A DNA stretch of 5,600 nt, from assembly GCA_002366675.1 (NCBI GenBank), contig DFBO01000106.1, positions 16,757 to 22,356 of the forward strand, given 5' to 3'. The stretch comes from Flavobacteriaceae bacterium UBA3078 (GTDB lineage: Bacteria > Bacteroidota > Bacteroidia > Flavobacteriales > Flavobacteriaceae). The translations under genes were made by a program, and so were the position numbers. Of this stretch, positions 1 to 5,237 are shown piece after piece. Within the stretch, counting starts at the first letter, position 1, and each line of letters begins with the position of its first letter. The notes beneath the pieces are model-generated. The model was given only the letters and a program-made list of their open reading frames with translations. It searched no databases and was not told the origin of the DNA.

Positions 1-447
1 AGATTGCTCTTCAAAATAATAAAGAGTTAATAAAAAGCCATCATCATTTGGTAACAAATTTATACAATCTTGAATAGCTTTCAAACGCTCTCCTTTAACC
101 ATATTATCCAGAGCATTATCTATAGTTTTTACATGCTTTTCAGTAAACTCATCTATAGACACAACTTGTTGTTGTCTTTTATTCTTCTTTAATCTATCTA
201 AACAGGTATTATATGTCACCTTATAAATCCATGTTGAAAATTTAGAATCGCCTTTAAATTTCTCTAAAGACTTAAAGACTTTTATAAATGTATCTTGACT
301 AACTTCTTCAGCTTCTTCCCTGTTTTTAAGCATTCGTAGAGCTAAAGTAAAAACCAAGTCTTTATATTGGTCAACCAGAACACTAAAGGCATTTGTATTC
401 CCTTCAAGTACTTGATTGATTTGGTATTGGTCTTTTTCGATGGTCAT
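1..447 (-). CDS. ECF-family RNA polymerase sigma factor (3' end outside window)
   Basis: This is a group 4 (ECF) sigma-70 factor, which directs core RNA polymerase to a small regulon, often in envelope stress. I translated 149 codons, open to the window edge, so the C-terminus is missing. Region 2 spans about residues 19-90: NAFSVLVDQYKDLVFTLALR, then the acidic EEAEEVSQDTFIKVF (residues 45-58), then the KFSTWIYKVTYNTCLDRLKK segment of the -10-recognition helix. A linker follows (about 91-115) and then the first helices of region 4 (about 116-149, with CINLLPNDDGFLLTLYYFEE). The start is the ATG at 447-445, because MTIEKDQYQINQVLEGNTNAF matches the usual beginning of the family. The frame stays open to another ATG at 522, but those 25 residues do not look like the family and contain the likely promoter. 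An anti-sigma gene often follows such genes, but that side is not in view. The family call is firm; the subgroup and regulon are unknown. Confidence 0.95.
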   Translation of the reverse strand, partial: MTIEKDQYQINQVLEGNTNAFSVLVDQYKDLVFTLALRMLKNREEAEEVSQDTFIKVFKSLEKFKGDSKFSTWIYKVTYNTCLDRLKKNKRQQQVVSIDEFTEKHVKTIDNALDNMVKGERLKAIQDCINLLPNDDGFLLTLYYFEEQS

Positions 448-457
448 TTGTGTTTTA

Positions 458-484
458 GACGACAATAAAGTGTCTGTGGTTACA
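458..484 (-). promoter_or_regulatory. ECF-type promoter of the sigma-factor gene (probable autoregulation)
   Basis: Read on the minus strand, TGTAAC (484-479) is followed after exactly 17 bases by CGTC (461-458) and then TAAA. An AAC core at -35 with a CGTC-like -10 is typical of ECF sigma promoters, and ECF genes commonly autoregulate. Transcription would begin roughly at 452-449, only a few bases before the ATG at 447, so the mRNA would be leaderless or nearly so. The match is seen directly; the activity is inferred. Confidence 0.6.
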
Positions 485-513
485 GATAAAAAATAAAAAT
501 ATTTCGAAAAAGT

Positions 514-540
514 TGTAACCATAATATAAAAAGCATCGTC
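514..540 (+). promoter_or_regulatory. ECF-type promoter of the DUF6249-like gene
   Basis: TGTAAC (514-519), 17 bases, then CGTC (537-540) on the plus strand. This is the same hexamer, spacing and -10 core as the divergent promoter of the sigma-factor gene. The first transcribed base should be near 546-550, leaving a leader of about 40 bases before the ATG at 587. The two -35 boxes extend to a perfect 7-base inverted repeat, GGTTACA (478-484) and TGTAACC (514-520). The shared pattern implies that one sigma factor serves both genes. Confidence 0.6.
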
Positions 541-586
541 ATAAGCTATGAACACATTAAAATTAATCAATTAAAAACAAACAGTT

Positions 587-934
587 ATGGGATCAGAATT
601 AATTATCATTCCAATTATATTTGGAGCAATTTTTGGAGTATTTTATTTATTCTTTTCAACAAGGAATAAAGAACGCTTAGCACTTATAGAGAAAGGTGCA
701 GATGCAAGTATTTTTATGAAAGGCAAGCAAAGTACAGCTCCAATCTGGAAAGTACTTATTCTAAATCTTGCTTTATTATTAATGGGAATTGGGCTAGGAG
801 TGTTTATCGCTTCTTTACTAGATGACTTTACTTCTTTAGATGAAGAAGCTGTTTATCCTGCAGTTATTTTCTTTATGGCAGGAGCAGGTTTATTCTTAGG
901 TTTTAAAATGACTAAAGATTTAGACAAAGAGTAA
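587..934 (+). CDS. Small inner-membrane protein, DUF6249-like
   Basis: A 115-residue protein with three predicted membrane helices at about residues 4-23, 54-77 and 88-107. The loop after the first helix carries STRNKERLALIEKGADASIF (24-43), which I recognise as the hallmark of a DUF6249-type family common in Bacteroidota. A basic stretch (K44, K47) and a charged C-terminus (KMTKDLDKE) follow. By the positive-inside rule the 24-53 loop is cytoplasmic. No catalytic motif is visible and the family has no function I can name. It is divergent from an ECF sigma factor with a matching ECF-type promoter, so it may be part of that regulon, perhaps as an envelope component or regulator. The start is supported by the first helix beginning right after MGSEL. 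It is monocistronic: a terminator hairpin starts 25 bp after the stop. The gene call is firm, the role unknown. Confidence 0.9.
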   Translation: MGSELIIIPIIFGAIFGVFYLFFSTRNKERLALIEKGADASIFMKGKQSTAPIWKVLILNLALLLMGIGLGVFIASLLDDFTSLDEEAVYPAVIFFMAGAGLFLGFKMTKDLDKE

Positions 935-958
935 CTTATTATTTGTAACACGAGAATC

Positions 959-993
959 AATCCTACTAATTTTTATAATTAGTAGGATTTTTT
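959..993 (+). terminator. Rho-independent terminator of the DUF6249-like gene
   Basis: A perfect 12-bp stem, AATCCTACTAAT (959-970) with ATTAGTAGGATT (978-989), has a 7-base loop. The run of six T at 988-993 begins at the last stem bases. It lies 25 bp after the stop of the upstream gene and is the clearest intrinsic terminator in the window. Confidence 0.9.
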
Positions 994-1052
994 ATTTGCT
1001 CTTTTAGTTTTAGTATCTTTAGAGTTCAACAAATTTTTGATTCATTCAAACT

Positions 1053-2033
1053 ATGTTTAAACAATCAATCTATTTATTTTTAATACTTTTTTCTTTTTCT
1101 GGTTCTTCACAGACAACAATTATTGATTCTGAGACTAGACATCCTGTGTCTTATGCTACAATATCTTTTGGAAATGGACAAGGTGTTTTTGCAGACGATG
1201 AAGGCAAATTTCTTTTTACCGAAAAAATGTATCCAAATATAGATTCGATTTTTGTCTCTGCTTTAGGATTTAAAGATTTAAGTATAGCAACTGTAAACTT
1301 ACCAGAGAAAATTGAGTTAGAACCACATATAGATAAGTTAGACGAAGTTGTAATTAGAGTTAAAATTGATAGAAAATTTAAAGAAGAGAAGCTTAAACCA
1401 TATTTAGATGATGATTATTATAAATGCTGGTTACCAACTATAGAATCTGAAATTGCTGTCCTTTTTAACAATCCAGACGACAAATTAAAAAAACTAACCA
1501 AAGTACATCTACCTATTGCTTTAGAGTCCATAGATTGGAAAAAAAGAAATAAATCGAATGCAGAAAAGAAGCCGTTTTCGACTCTATTTAAGGTGAATAT
1601 TTATGAAAATAATAATGGTTTTCCTGGAAAGCCTCTAATTTATGAAAATATTATTTTTAGAGTCACTGAAAAAGATGGGGACGAATATCATTTAGATGTT
1701 TCTTCAAATGATGTATTTATGCCGAAAACAGGGTTATTTATATCTATTCAAGTTTTAGGCTATACAGACAAAGCCGGGAAACTACTGCCAAATAAAAAAT
1801 ATAAAGAAATTAAAAGCAGAGAAGGTACCGTAAAGATTCCAACCAATTTTAGACCTCTACTCCCATTTACGGATCAGATATCAGCAAATAACACCTTTAT
1901 AAAACGTGTGTTTGTAGATAAAAATCAATGGACTCAATTTAAAAAAGGAAATATTGACGATTCCAGTTTATTATCTGCTGGATTAAGTAATTATGGCATG
2001 GGAATTTCCTTTAATGTTTATAAAGAGGAATAA
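1053..2033 (+). CDS. Secreted carboxypeptidase-regulatory-like domain protein
   Basis: A 326-residue exported protein. Residues 1-20 are a signal peptide: a Lys at position 3, a hydrophobic core YLFLILFSF, then SGSSQ before the mature TTIID. There is no lipobox Cys. Residues about 21-105 read as the transthyretin-like fold seen in CarboxypepD_reg-like domains: DSETRHPVSYATISF, GQGVFADDEGKFLF, IFVSALGFKD and a closing DKLDEVVI. In TonB-dependent receptors this domain precedes the plug, but here no plug or barrel follows. The rest (about 106-326) is a globular region ending in NVYKEE; it includes YENNNGFPGKPLIYENIIF and a later MPKTGLFISIQVLGY, a pattern seen in other flavobacterial secreted proteins. 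It has no visible catalytic motif, so carboxypeptidase activity should not be inferred. It stands alone: a terminator precedes it and the next gene converges on it. Likely periplasmic or surface located; function unknown. Confidence 0.85.
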   Translation: MFKQSIYLFLILFSFSGSSQTTIIDSETRHPVSYATISFGNGQGVFADDEGKFLFTEKMYPNIDSIFVSALGFKDLSIATVNLPEKIELEPHIDKLDEVVIRVKIDRKFKEEKLKPYLDDDYYKCWLPTIESEIAVLFNNPDDKLKKLTKVHLPIALESIDWKKRNKSNAEKKPFSTLFKVNIYENNNGFPGKPLIYENIIFRVTEKDGDEYHLDVSSNDVFMPKTGLFISIQVLGYTDKAGKLLPNKKYKEIKSREGTVKIPTNFRPLLPFTDQISANNTFIKRVFVDKNQWTQFKKGNIDDSSLLSAGLSNYGMGISFNVYKEE

Positions 2034-2077
2034 TTTTTTGAGCTTTATTACACTACGACGCAATTAATTAAAGTCCT

Positions 2078-2797
2078 TTAAAAAAACTCGCGATATTGCA
2101 TCATTCTAAAATCTAGAGTATTAAACTTTGGGTTTTTCTGTTTTAGCTGTTTGTATAATGGCATGCTACCTACTGCTCTATTAGCTGCTCCTGAAGGTGC
2201 AGTTAAGGAAATGGTTTTTATGATACGTTTGTTTTGGGATGAAAATATGTTTTCTTGTTTAGATTCTTCGCTTCGCTCTGAATGACATTCTAAATGACAT
2301 AATTCGAATTGATGTATTCTTGGAACTTCATTAGACACTAATTCAAGTTTCAAATTATAATCTTTTAAATGTCTTCTAAAAAAATATTCAGGACCATTTT
2401 TACTGTTTCCTCCTGTAAATAGTAAGGTATCCACTTTTGGGTGTTTTTTTAAATAACCAACTAAATCTCTTAACACAATGTTTTGCATGCCTAAGTCTGA
2501 AGCATCAATTTTCTCACGTTCTGCAGATTCTACAATATCGCAAATACCAATTTTTCTACTGATTAGAAATTGTTTTCGTTGAATGATGGCTATTTCTGTA
2601 GTTTCATATTTTAATTTCAGCTGAAACAAGGCATCTAGAATTTTCCATAGTTGCCCATCACTACTTCCATAACAAAAATTGACATCTGCAGGTTTTAATT
2701 CTCCAATACTAAATCTTGGAGGTGGTAAGGTGCCAACTATTAATTTGGTTGCATGTTCTGGAATGAATGGTTTGTATGGATGCTGATGTTTGAACAT
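2078..2797 (-). CDS. Uracil-DNA glycosylase superfamily protein
   Basis: A 239-residue protein that resembles uracil/mismatch DNA glycosylases, which excise damaged or deaminated bases to start base-excision repair. Motif 1 is IVGTLPPPRF (residues 20-29), in the place of the family's G-x-x-P loop. It is followed by NFCYGSSDGQLWKIL (40-54), like the YYG..N.FW segment of Bacteroidota members. IGICDIVESAEREKIDASD (83-101) and VDTLLFTGGNSKNGPEYFF (122-140) fit the core strands and helices. SLTAPSGAANR (197-207) sits where motif 2, the DNA-intercalating loop (often SPS or SPA), should be. The substrate cannot be read from the sequence. An insert at about residues 167-190 includes CHSERSEESK, from a dispersed repeat; it keeps the frame and falls just before motif 2. 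The ATG is the natural start. It is divergent from the THX gene and convergent with the secreted-protein gene. Confidence 0.8.
   Translation of the reverse strand: MFKHQHPYKPFIPEHATKLIVGTLPPPRFSIGELKPADVNFCYGSSDGQLWKILDALFQLKLKYETTEIAIIQRKQFLISRKIGICDIVESAEREKIDASDLGMQNIVLRDLVGYLKKHPKVDTLLFTGGNSKNGPEYFFRRHLKDYNLKLELVSNEVPRIHQFELCHLECHSERSEESKQENIFSSQNKRIIKTISLTAPSGAANRAVGSMPLYKQLKQKNPKFNTLDFRMMQYREFF
2261..2287 (-). repeat. Dispersed short repeat of the CHSERSEESK type inside a coding region
   Basis: On the minus strand the segment begins TGTCATTCA and continues GAGCGAAGCGAAGAATCT. It is nearly identical to a short interspersed repeat that I know from many Bacteroidota genomes, where it is usually intergenic and gives spurious CHSERSEESK peptides. 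Here it is in frame in the glycosylase gene (residues 171-179). An 8-base direct repeat, ATGTCATT on the minus strand, occurs at 2300-2293 and again at 2288-2281, across the upstream edge of the element. Copy number elsewhere in the genome cannot be seen from this window. Confidence 0.7.
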
Positions 2798-2822
2798 GAA
2801 TCTCTTGATTTGTAAGCTTATT

Positions 2823-2857
2823 TTTTGTGTTTTATATATTCAACAAAATACACAAAA
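2823..2857. repeat. Inverted repeat between the glycosylase and THX genes
   Basis: TTTTGTGT (2823-2830) and ACACAAAA (2850-2857) are a perfect 8-base inverted repeat with a 19-base spacer, ending two bases before the THX ATG. It could fold in the THX leader or serve as an operator for the divergent pair. The region is very AT-rich, so chance is a real alternative. Confidence 0.3.
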
Positions 2858-2885
2858 CTATGGGAAAAGTGGATAAAAAAACTAA
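2853..2885 (-). promoter_or_regulatory. Possible promoter of the glycosylase gene
   Basis: On the minus strand TAGTTTTG (2860-2853) fits the Bacteroidota -7 consensus TAnnTTTG. A weak -33 box TTAG (2885-2882, one mismatch to TTTG) lies 21 bases upstream. It would give a leader of about 50 bases before the ATG at 2797 and would overlap the first codons of the THX gene on the other strand. The -7 box is good, the -33 box poor. Confidence 0.4.
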
Positions 2886-2996
2886 AAGAGGAAAAATACA
2901 TCGTGGTACTTTTGGTGTCAGACTCCACGAATTAAAAAACGTCCAAGTTTAGAAGATCTGTTAAATGTGAATAAAAAAGCAACTCCTAAATCTTAA
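2860..2996 (+). pseudogene. 30S ribosomal protein THX (bTHX), frame broken
   Basis: The first frame (ATG at 2860) reads MGKVDKKTKRGKIHRGTFG then VR, very like the bTHX peptide of the small ribosomal subunit, which in Thermus begins GKGDRRTRRGKIWRGTYG and ends RPRKKK. In this frame translation goes on as LHELKNVQV and stops at TAG 2950-2952, for only 30 residues. The expected basic end is in the -1 frame: PRIKKRPSLEDLLNVNKKATPKS from 2925 to the TAA at 2994-2996. The bases AGACTCCACGA (2920-2930) would restore VRRPRIKKR if CT were CGT, so loss of a single G explains the break. The usual Gly4 is also Val (GTG). A possible promoter is TTTG (2809-2812) with a poor TATATATT -7 (2833-2840). The tail overlaps by 11 bp the end of the convergent membrane-protein gene. 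Alternatives are a sequencing error or real frameshifting. The identity is fairly sure, the state of the gene less so. Confidence 0.72.
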
Positions 2997-3324
2997 TATA
3001 ATTAGCTAGTCTCTTACCAATTGAATAGGCCCCAACTATCGACAAAATAACAATACTTATATTTACAAATACATACATGGTATATAACAGAATATCTTCA
3101 TTTGAGTTAATGCAGAACGTATCTGTTATGCAGGTTTCTAAATCTTCTTCATAAATTTGAATAAGCAAAAAACTCATTACCAACAAGACTAAAACAGAAG
3201 TCAAAACATATTTTAAGGTTTTGCTTTTTGGTTTTTTACCAGTAGGTTTAAAAGCACTTCTTTGTTCTTCGTTACGCTTGTTATCTTGTAAAGACCAAAC
3301 TGTTTTCTTTGGAGAGTTGCTCAT
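2986..3324 (-). CDS. Small two-helix membrane protein overlapping the yaaA end
   Basis: A 112-residue protein of no family I recognise. Residues 1-37 are hydrophilic and basic (NKRNEEQR, KPTGKKPKSK), followed by a helix at about 38-57 (YVLTSVLVLLVMSFLLIQIY), an acidic 21-residue loop (58-78) with two cysteines (C65 and C71), a second helix at about 79-102, and a basic end (KRLANYIKI). The positive-inside rule puts both ends in the cytoplasm and the loop outside, where the two Cys could form a disulfide. The ATG at 3324 lies 44 bp inside the 3' end of yaaA in another frame, so translation may be coupled and the two genes probably share one mRNA. The next Met (residue 50) falls inside the first helix, so the upstream start is better. 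The stop is followed by antisense THX sequence, with no clear terminator. The role is unknown; a link to oxidative stress rests only on position. Confidence 0.75.
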   Translation of the reverse strand: MSNSPKKTVWSLQDNKRNEEQRSAFKPTGKKPKSKTLKYVLTSVLVLLVMSFLLIQIYEEDLETCITDTFCINSNEDILLYTMYVFVNISIVILSIVGAYSIGKRLANYIKI

Positions 3325-4039
3325 GAAATCTGTAGTTTTCTAAATTAAACCCTTTAATATCTTCTAAGGTTTTGGCATTAGTATCTATAATATATCTAGC
3401 CATTAAGCCTCTTGCTAATTTTGCAAAAATACCAATGGTTTTATACTCGCCATTTTTAAGTTCTTTAAAATCGATATTGATAACTGGCACTTTCAATGTT
3501 TTTGTATCTATGGCCTTAAAATACTCATTGCTAGCTAAATTTAAAAAGAGTTCGTTGTCTTCCAATTCTTCGTTTAAGGCTTTGGTAACTTTCTTCTTCC
3601 AGAATTCATATAGGTTTTTATTTCTTCCAACAGAAAGTTTTGTTCCCATTTCCAATCTATAGGCTTGCATTAAATCCAATGGTTTTAAAACACCATACAA
3701 TCCTGAAAGAATTCTTACTGTATCTTGTAACGTATCTATTTTTTTAGCATCTAAAGTATAGACATCTAAACCTCTGTAAACATCACCATTAAAAGCATAA
3801 ACTGCTGGCCTGGCATTATCTTTTGTAAAAGGTAATTGCCAATCTTGATTACGCTCATAATTAAGTTGACCTAATGCTTGAGAAATACTCATCAACTTCG
3901 ATAAACTGTTGACAGATTTCTTTTTTAGTAATTTATTAATGCGTTCGGACTCAGATAAAAACTGTCCTTCAGATGTTTTTGTAGTTGGTAATTTACTTTC
4001 AAAATCGAGTGATTTTGCTGGTGATAAAACTAGCTTCAT
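3281..4039 (-). CDS. yaaA: Peroxide stress protein YaaA (DUF328/UPF0246)
   Basis: YaaA in E. coli is induced by OxyR and lowers free intracellular iron during hydrogen peroxide stress, so limiting Fenton damage to DNA and protein; its biochemical activity is debated. The protein here is full length (252 residues) and collinear with the family: MKLVLSPAKSLDFE (1-14), ARPAVYAFNGDVYRGLD (76-92), RILSGLYGVLKPLDLMQAYR (109-128), NLASNEYFKAI (167-177), FAKLARGLMARYII (205-218), and the closing FNLENYRF and SLVFTR. The ATG at 4039-4037 is the start because the family begins with this M-K-x-x-x-SPAKS. A TTG two codons upstream (4045) is open but adds only two residues. A Bacteroidota promoter lies about 50 bp upstream. 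The 3' end overlaps the start of a small membrane-protein gene by 44 bp. No OxyR or PerR site is recognised. No key residue appears missing. Confidence 0.95.
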   Translation of the reverse strand: MKLVLSPAKSLDFESKLPTTKTSEGQFLSESERINKLLKKKSVNSLSKLMSISQALGQLNYERNQDWQLPFTKDNARPAVYAFNGDVYRGLDVYTLDAKKIDTLQDTVRILSGLYGVLKPLDLMQAYRLEMGTKLSVGRNKNLYEFWKKKVTKALNEELEDNELFLNLASNEYFKAIDTKTLKVPVINIDFKELKNGEYKTIGIFAKLARGLMARYIIDTNAKTLEDIKGFNLENYRFHEQLSKENSLVFTR

Positions 4040-4047
4040 ATGCAAAC

Positions 4048-4065
4048 TTCCTGTGAAATCAGGAA
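4048..4065 (-). promoter_or_regulatory. Short hairpin in the yaaA leader
   Basis: TTCCTG (4048-4053) and CAGGAA (4060-4065) form a perfect 6-bp stem with a 6-base loop, 8 bases before the yaaA ATG and inside the leader predicted from the upstream promoter. It could influence initiation or mRNA stability. The stem is short and may be coincidence. Confidence 0.3.
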
Positions 4066-4090
4066 TCTCTTTATAGTTAACTTATAGATT

Positions 4091-4122
4091 CAAAGTTACG
4101 GATAAATCACTAAAATAACGAA
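4091..4122 (-). promoter_or_regulatory. Bacteroidota housekeeping promoter of yaaA
   Basis: On the minus strand TAACTTTG (4098-4091) is a perfect match to the -7 consensus TAnnTTTG, with TTCG (4122-4119, one mismatch to the -33 TTTG) 20 bases upstream. Transcription should start near 4085, leaving a leader of about 45 bases. It lies in the 161-bp gap between rluD and yaaA, so yaaA and the overlapping membrane-protein gene can be expressed apart from the PASTA-rluD pair. Confidence 0.65.
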
Positions 4123-4200
4123 TGGAAATTGTTATGGTGAAGTTAATAAAATAAAGTTTTTATGCTTACTTCATGGATTTTCTTTATTCAATTACCAAGT

Positions 4201-5235
4201 TTACATCTCCTGATGCTTCACATAATGTCTCCACTTTTCAATACATTGTTGCATATCTTCTGGAATCTCAGTATTAAAGCTCATGAATTTTCCAGTTTTT
4301 GGATGCTTAAAGCCTAATGTTTTTGCATGTAGTGCTTGTCTTGGTAAAACTTTAAAACAATTATCTACAAACTGCTTGTATTTGGTAAAAGTTGTTCCTT
4401 TTAAAATGCGTTCACCACCATAACGTTCATCGTTAAACAAGGTATGTCCAATATGCTTCATGTGCACACGTATTTGGTGTGTACGTCCTGTTTCTAATTT
4501 GCAAGACACTAATGTAACATACCCTAAACGTTCTATAACTTTATAATGCGTGACTGCTGGCTTGCCTTTGTCTTCATCTTCTCCAAAGAAGACCGTATTC
4601 TGTAATCTGTTTTTTGGATGACGACCAATATTGCCTTCAATAGTCCCTTCATCTTCATCCATGTTTCCCCAAACTATAGCCACATATTCACGCTCACTAG
4701 TTTTATCGAAAAACTGTTTTGAGAGATGCGTCATGGCTTCTTCGTTTTTAGCTACTACTAAAAGTCCACTTGTATCTTTATCGATTCTATGTACCAAACC
4801 TGGACGATTACTGGAATTGTTAGGCAGATTATCGAAATGATAAATCAAAGCATTTATTAAAGTTCCAGAATAATTACCATGTCCAGGGTGAACAACCATT
4901 CCTGGCTCTTTGTTAACTATTAAAAGGTCGTCGTCTTCGTAAACAATATCCAACGGTATATTCTCTGGTGTTAGCAGGTTTTCATAAGGAGGATGTTCGA
5001 AAAGCACACGAATATTATCGAATGGTTTTACCTTATAATTCGATTTCACTTGAACATCATTCACATAAATATTCCCACTTTTTGCAGCTGCTTGAATTTT
5101 ATTACGAGTGGCATTCTCAATAAAATTCATTAAATATTTATCTATTCTAAGAGGCTGTTGACCTTTATCTGCAGTAAATGCATGGTGTTCAAATAATTCG
5201 TCGTCACTCTCCTGCTCAGGTGTAAAGTCTGCCAT
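4201..5235 (-). CDS. rluD: RluA/RluD-family 23S rRNA pseudouridine synthase
   Basis: This cytoplasmic enzyme isomerises uridines to pseudouridine; RluD modifies helix 69 of 23S rRNA (positions 1911, 1915 and 1917 in E. coli). It has 344 residues. An acidic N-terminal extension (about 1-27) leads to an S4 RNA-binding domain (about 28-80: LRIDKYLMNFIENATRNKIQ, then GNIYVNDVQVKSNYKV). The catalytic domain (about 90-335) shows NKEPGMVVHPG (108-118), the catalytic motif HRIDKDTSG (149-157, with Asp152 as the nucleophile), the RTHQIRVH motif (251-258) and RQALHA (299-304). All expected residues are present. The S4 domain and length favour RluD over RluA, while RluC-like specificity is less likely but not excluded. 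The ATG is 2 bp after the stop of the PASTA gene, so the two are almost certainly co-transcribed. No clear terminator follows the stop at 4201. Confidence 0.95.
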   Translation of the reverse strand: MADFTPEQESDDELFEHHAFTADKGQQPLRIDKYLMNFIENATRNKIQAAAKSGNIYVNDVQVKSNYKVKPFDNIRVLFEHPPYENLLTPENIPLDIVYEDDDLLIVNKEPGMVVHPGHGNYSGTLINALIYHFDNLPNNSSNRPGLVHRIDKDTSGLLVVAKNEEAMTHLSKQFFDKTSEREYVAIVWGNMDEDEGTIEGNIGRHPKNRLQNTVFFGEDEDKGKPAVTHYKVIERLGYVTLVSCKLETGRTHQIRVHMKHIGHTLFNDERYGGERILKGTTFTKYKQFVDNCFKVLPRQALHAKTLGFKHPKTGKFMSFNTEIPEDMQQCIEKWRHYVKHQEM

Positions 5236-5237
5236 AT

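Noticed and set aside
548..574. Eight-codon open frame (MNTLKLIN) in the leader of the DUF6249-like gene
   Set aside because: It begins at or near the predicted transcript start, is very short, and has no regulatory codon pattern or attenuator hairpin after it.
995..1021. Possible promoter TTTG-N15-TATCTTTA before the secreted-protein gene
   Set aside because: The -7 box has a mismatch and the spacer is several bases shorter than the usual 19-21, so it is too weak to list.
2034..2077. Possible bidirectional terminator between the convergent genes
   Set aside because: Only a 5-bp CTTTA/TAAAG pairing with a long loop is found, and no T-run follows it in either direction.
3372..3662. 96-codon open frame on the plus strand
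   Set aside because: It lies wholly antisense to the conserved yaaA core and its product resembles no protein; it is a shadow of yaaA codon use.
4040..4045. TTG start two codons upstream of the yaaA ATG
   Set aside because: The YaaA family begins directly with the M-K-x-x-x-SPAKS segment, so the ATG at 4039 is the natural start.
4150..4188. Inverted repeat AATAAAG/CTTTATT downstream of rluD as a terminator
   Set aside because: The 7-bp AT-only arms are separated by 25 bases with no T-run on the minus strand; chance is likely in such AT-rich sequence.
4631..4840. 69-codon open frame on the plus strand
   Set aside because: It is antisense to the catalytic core of rluD, including the HRIDKDTSG region, and has no independent support.
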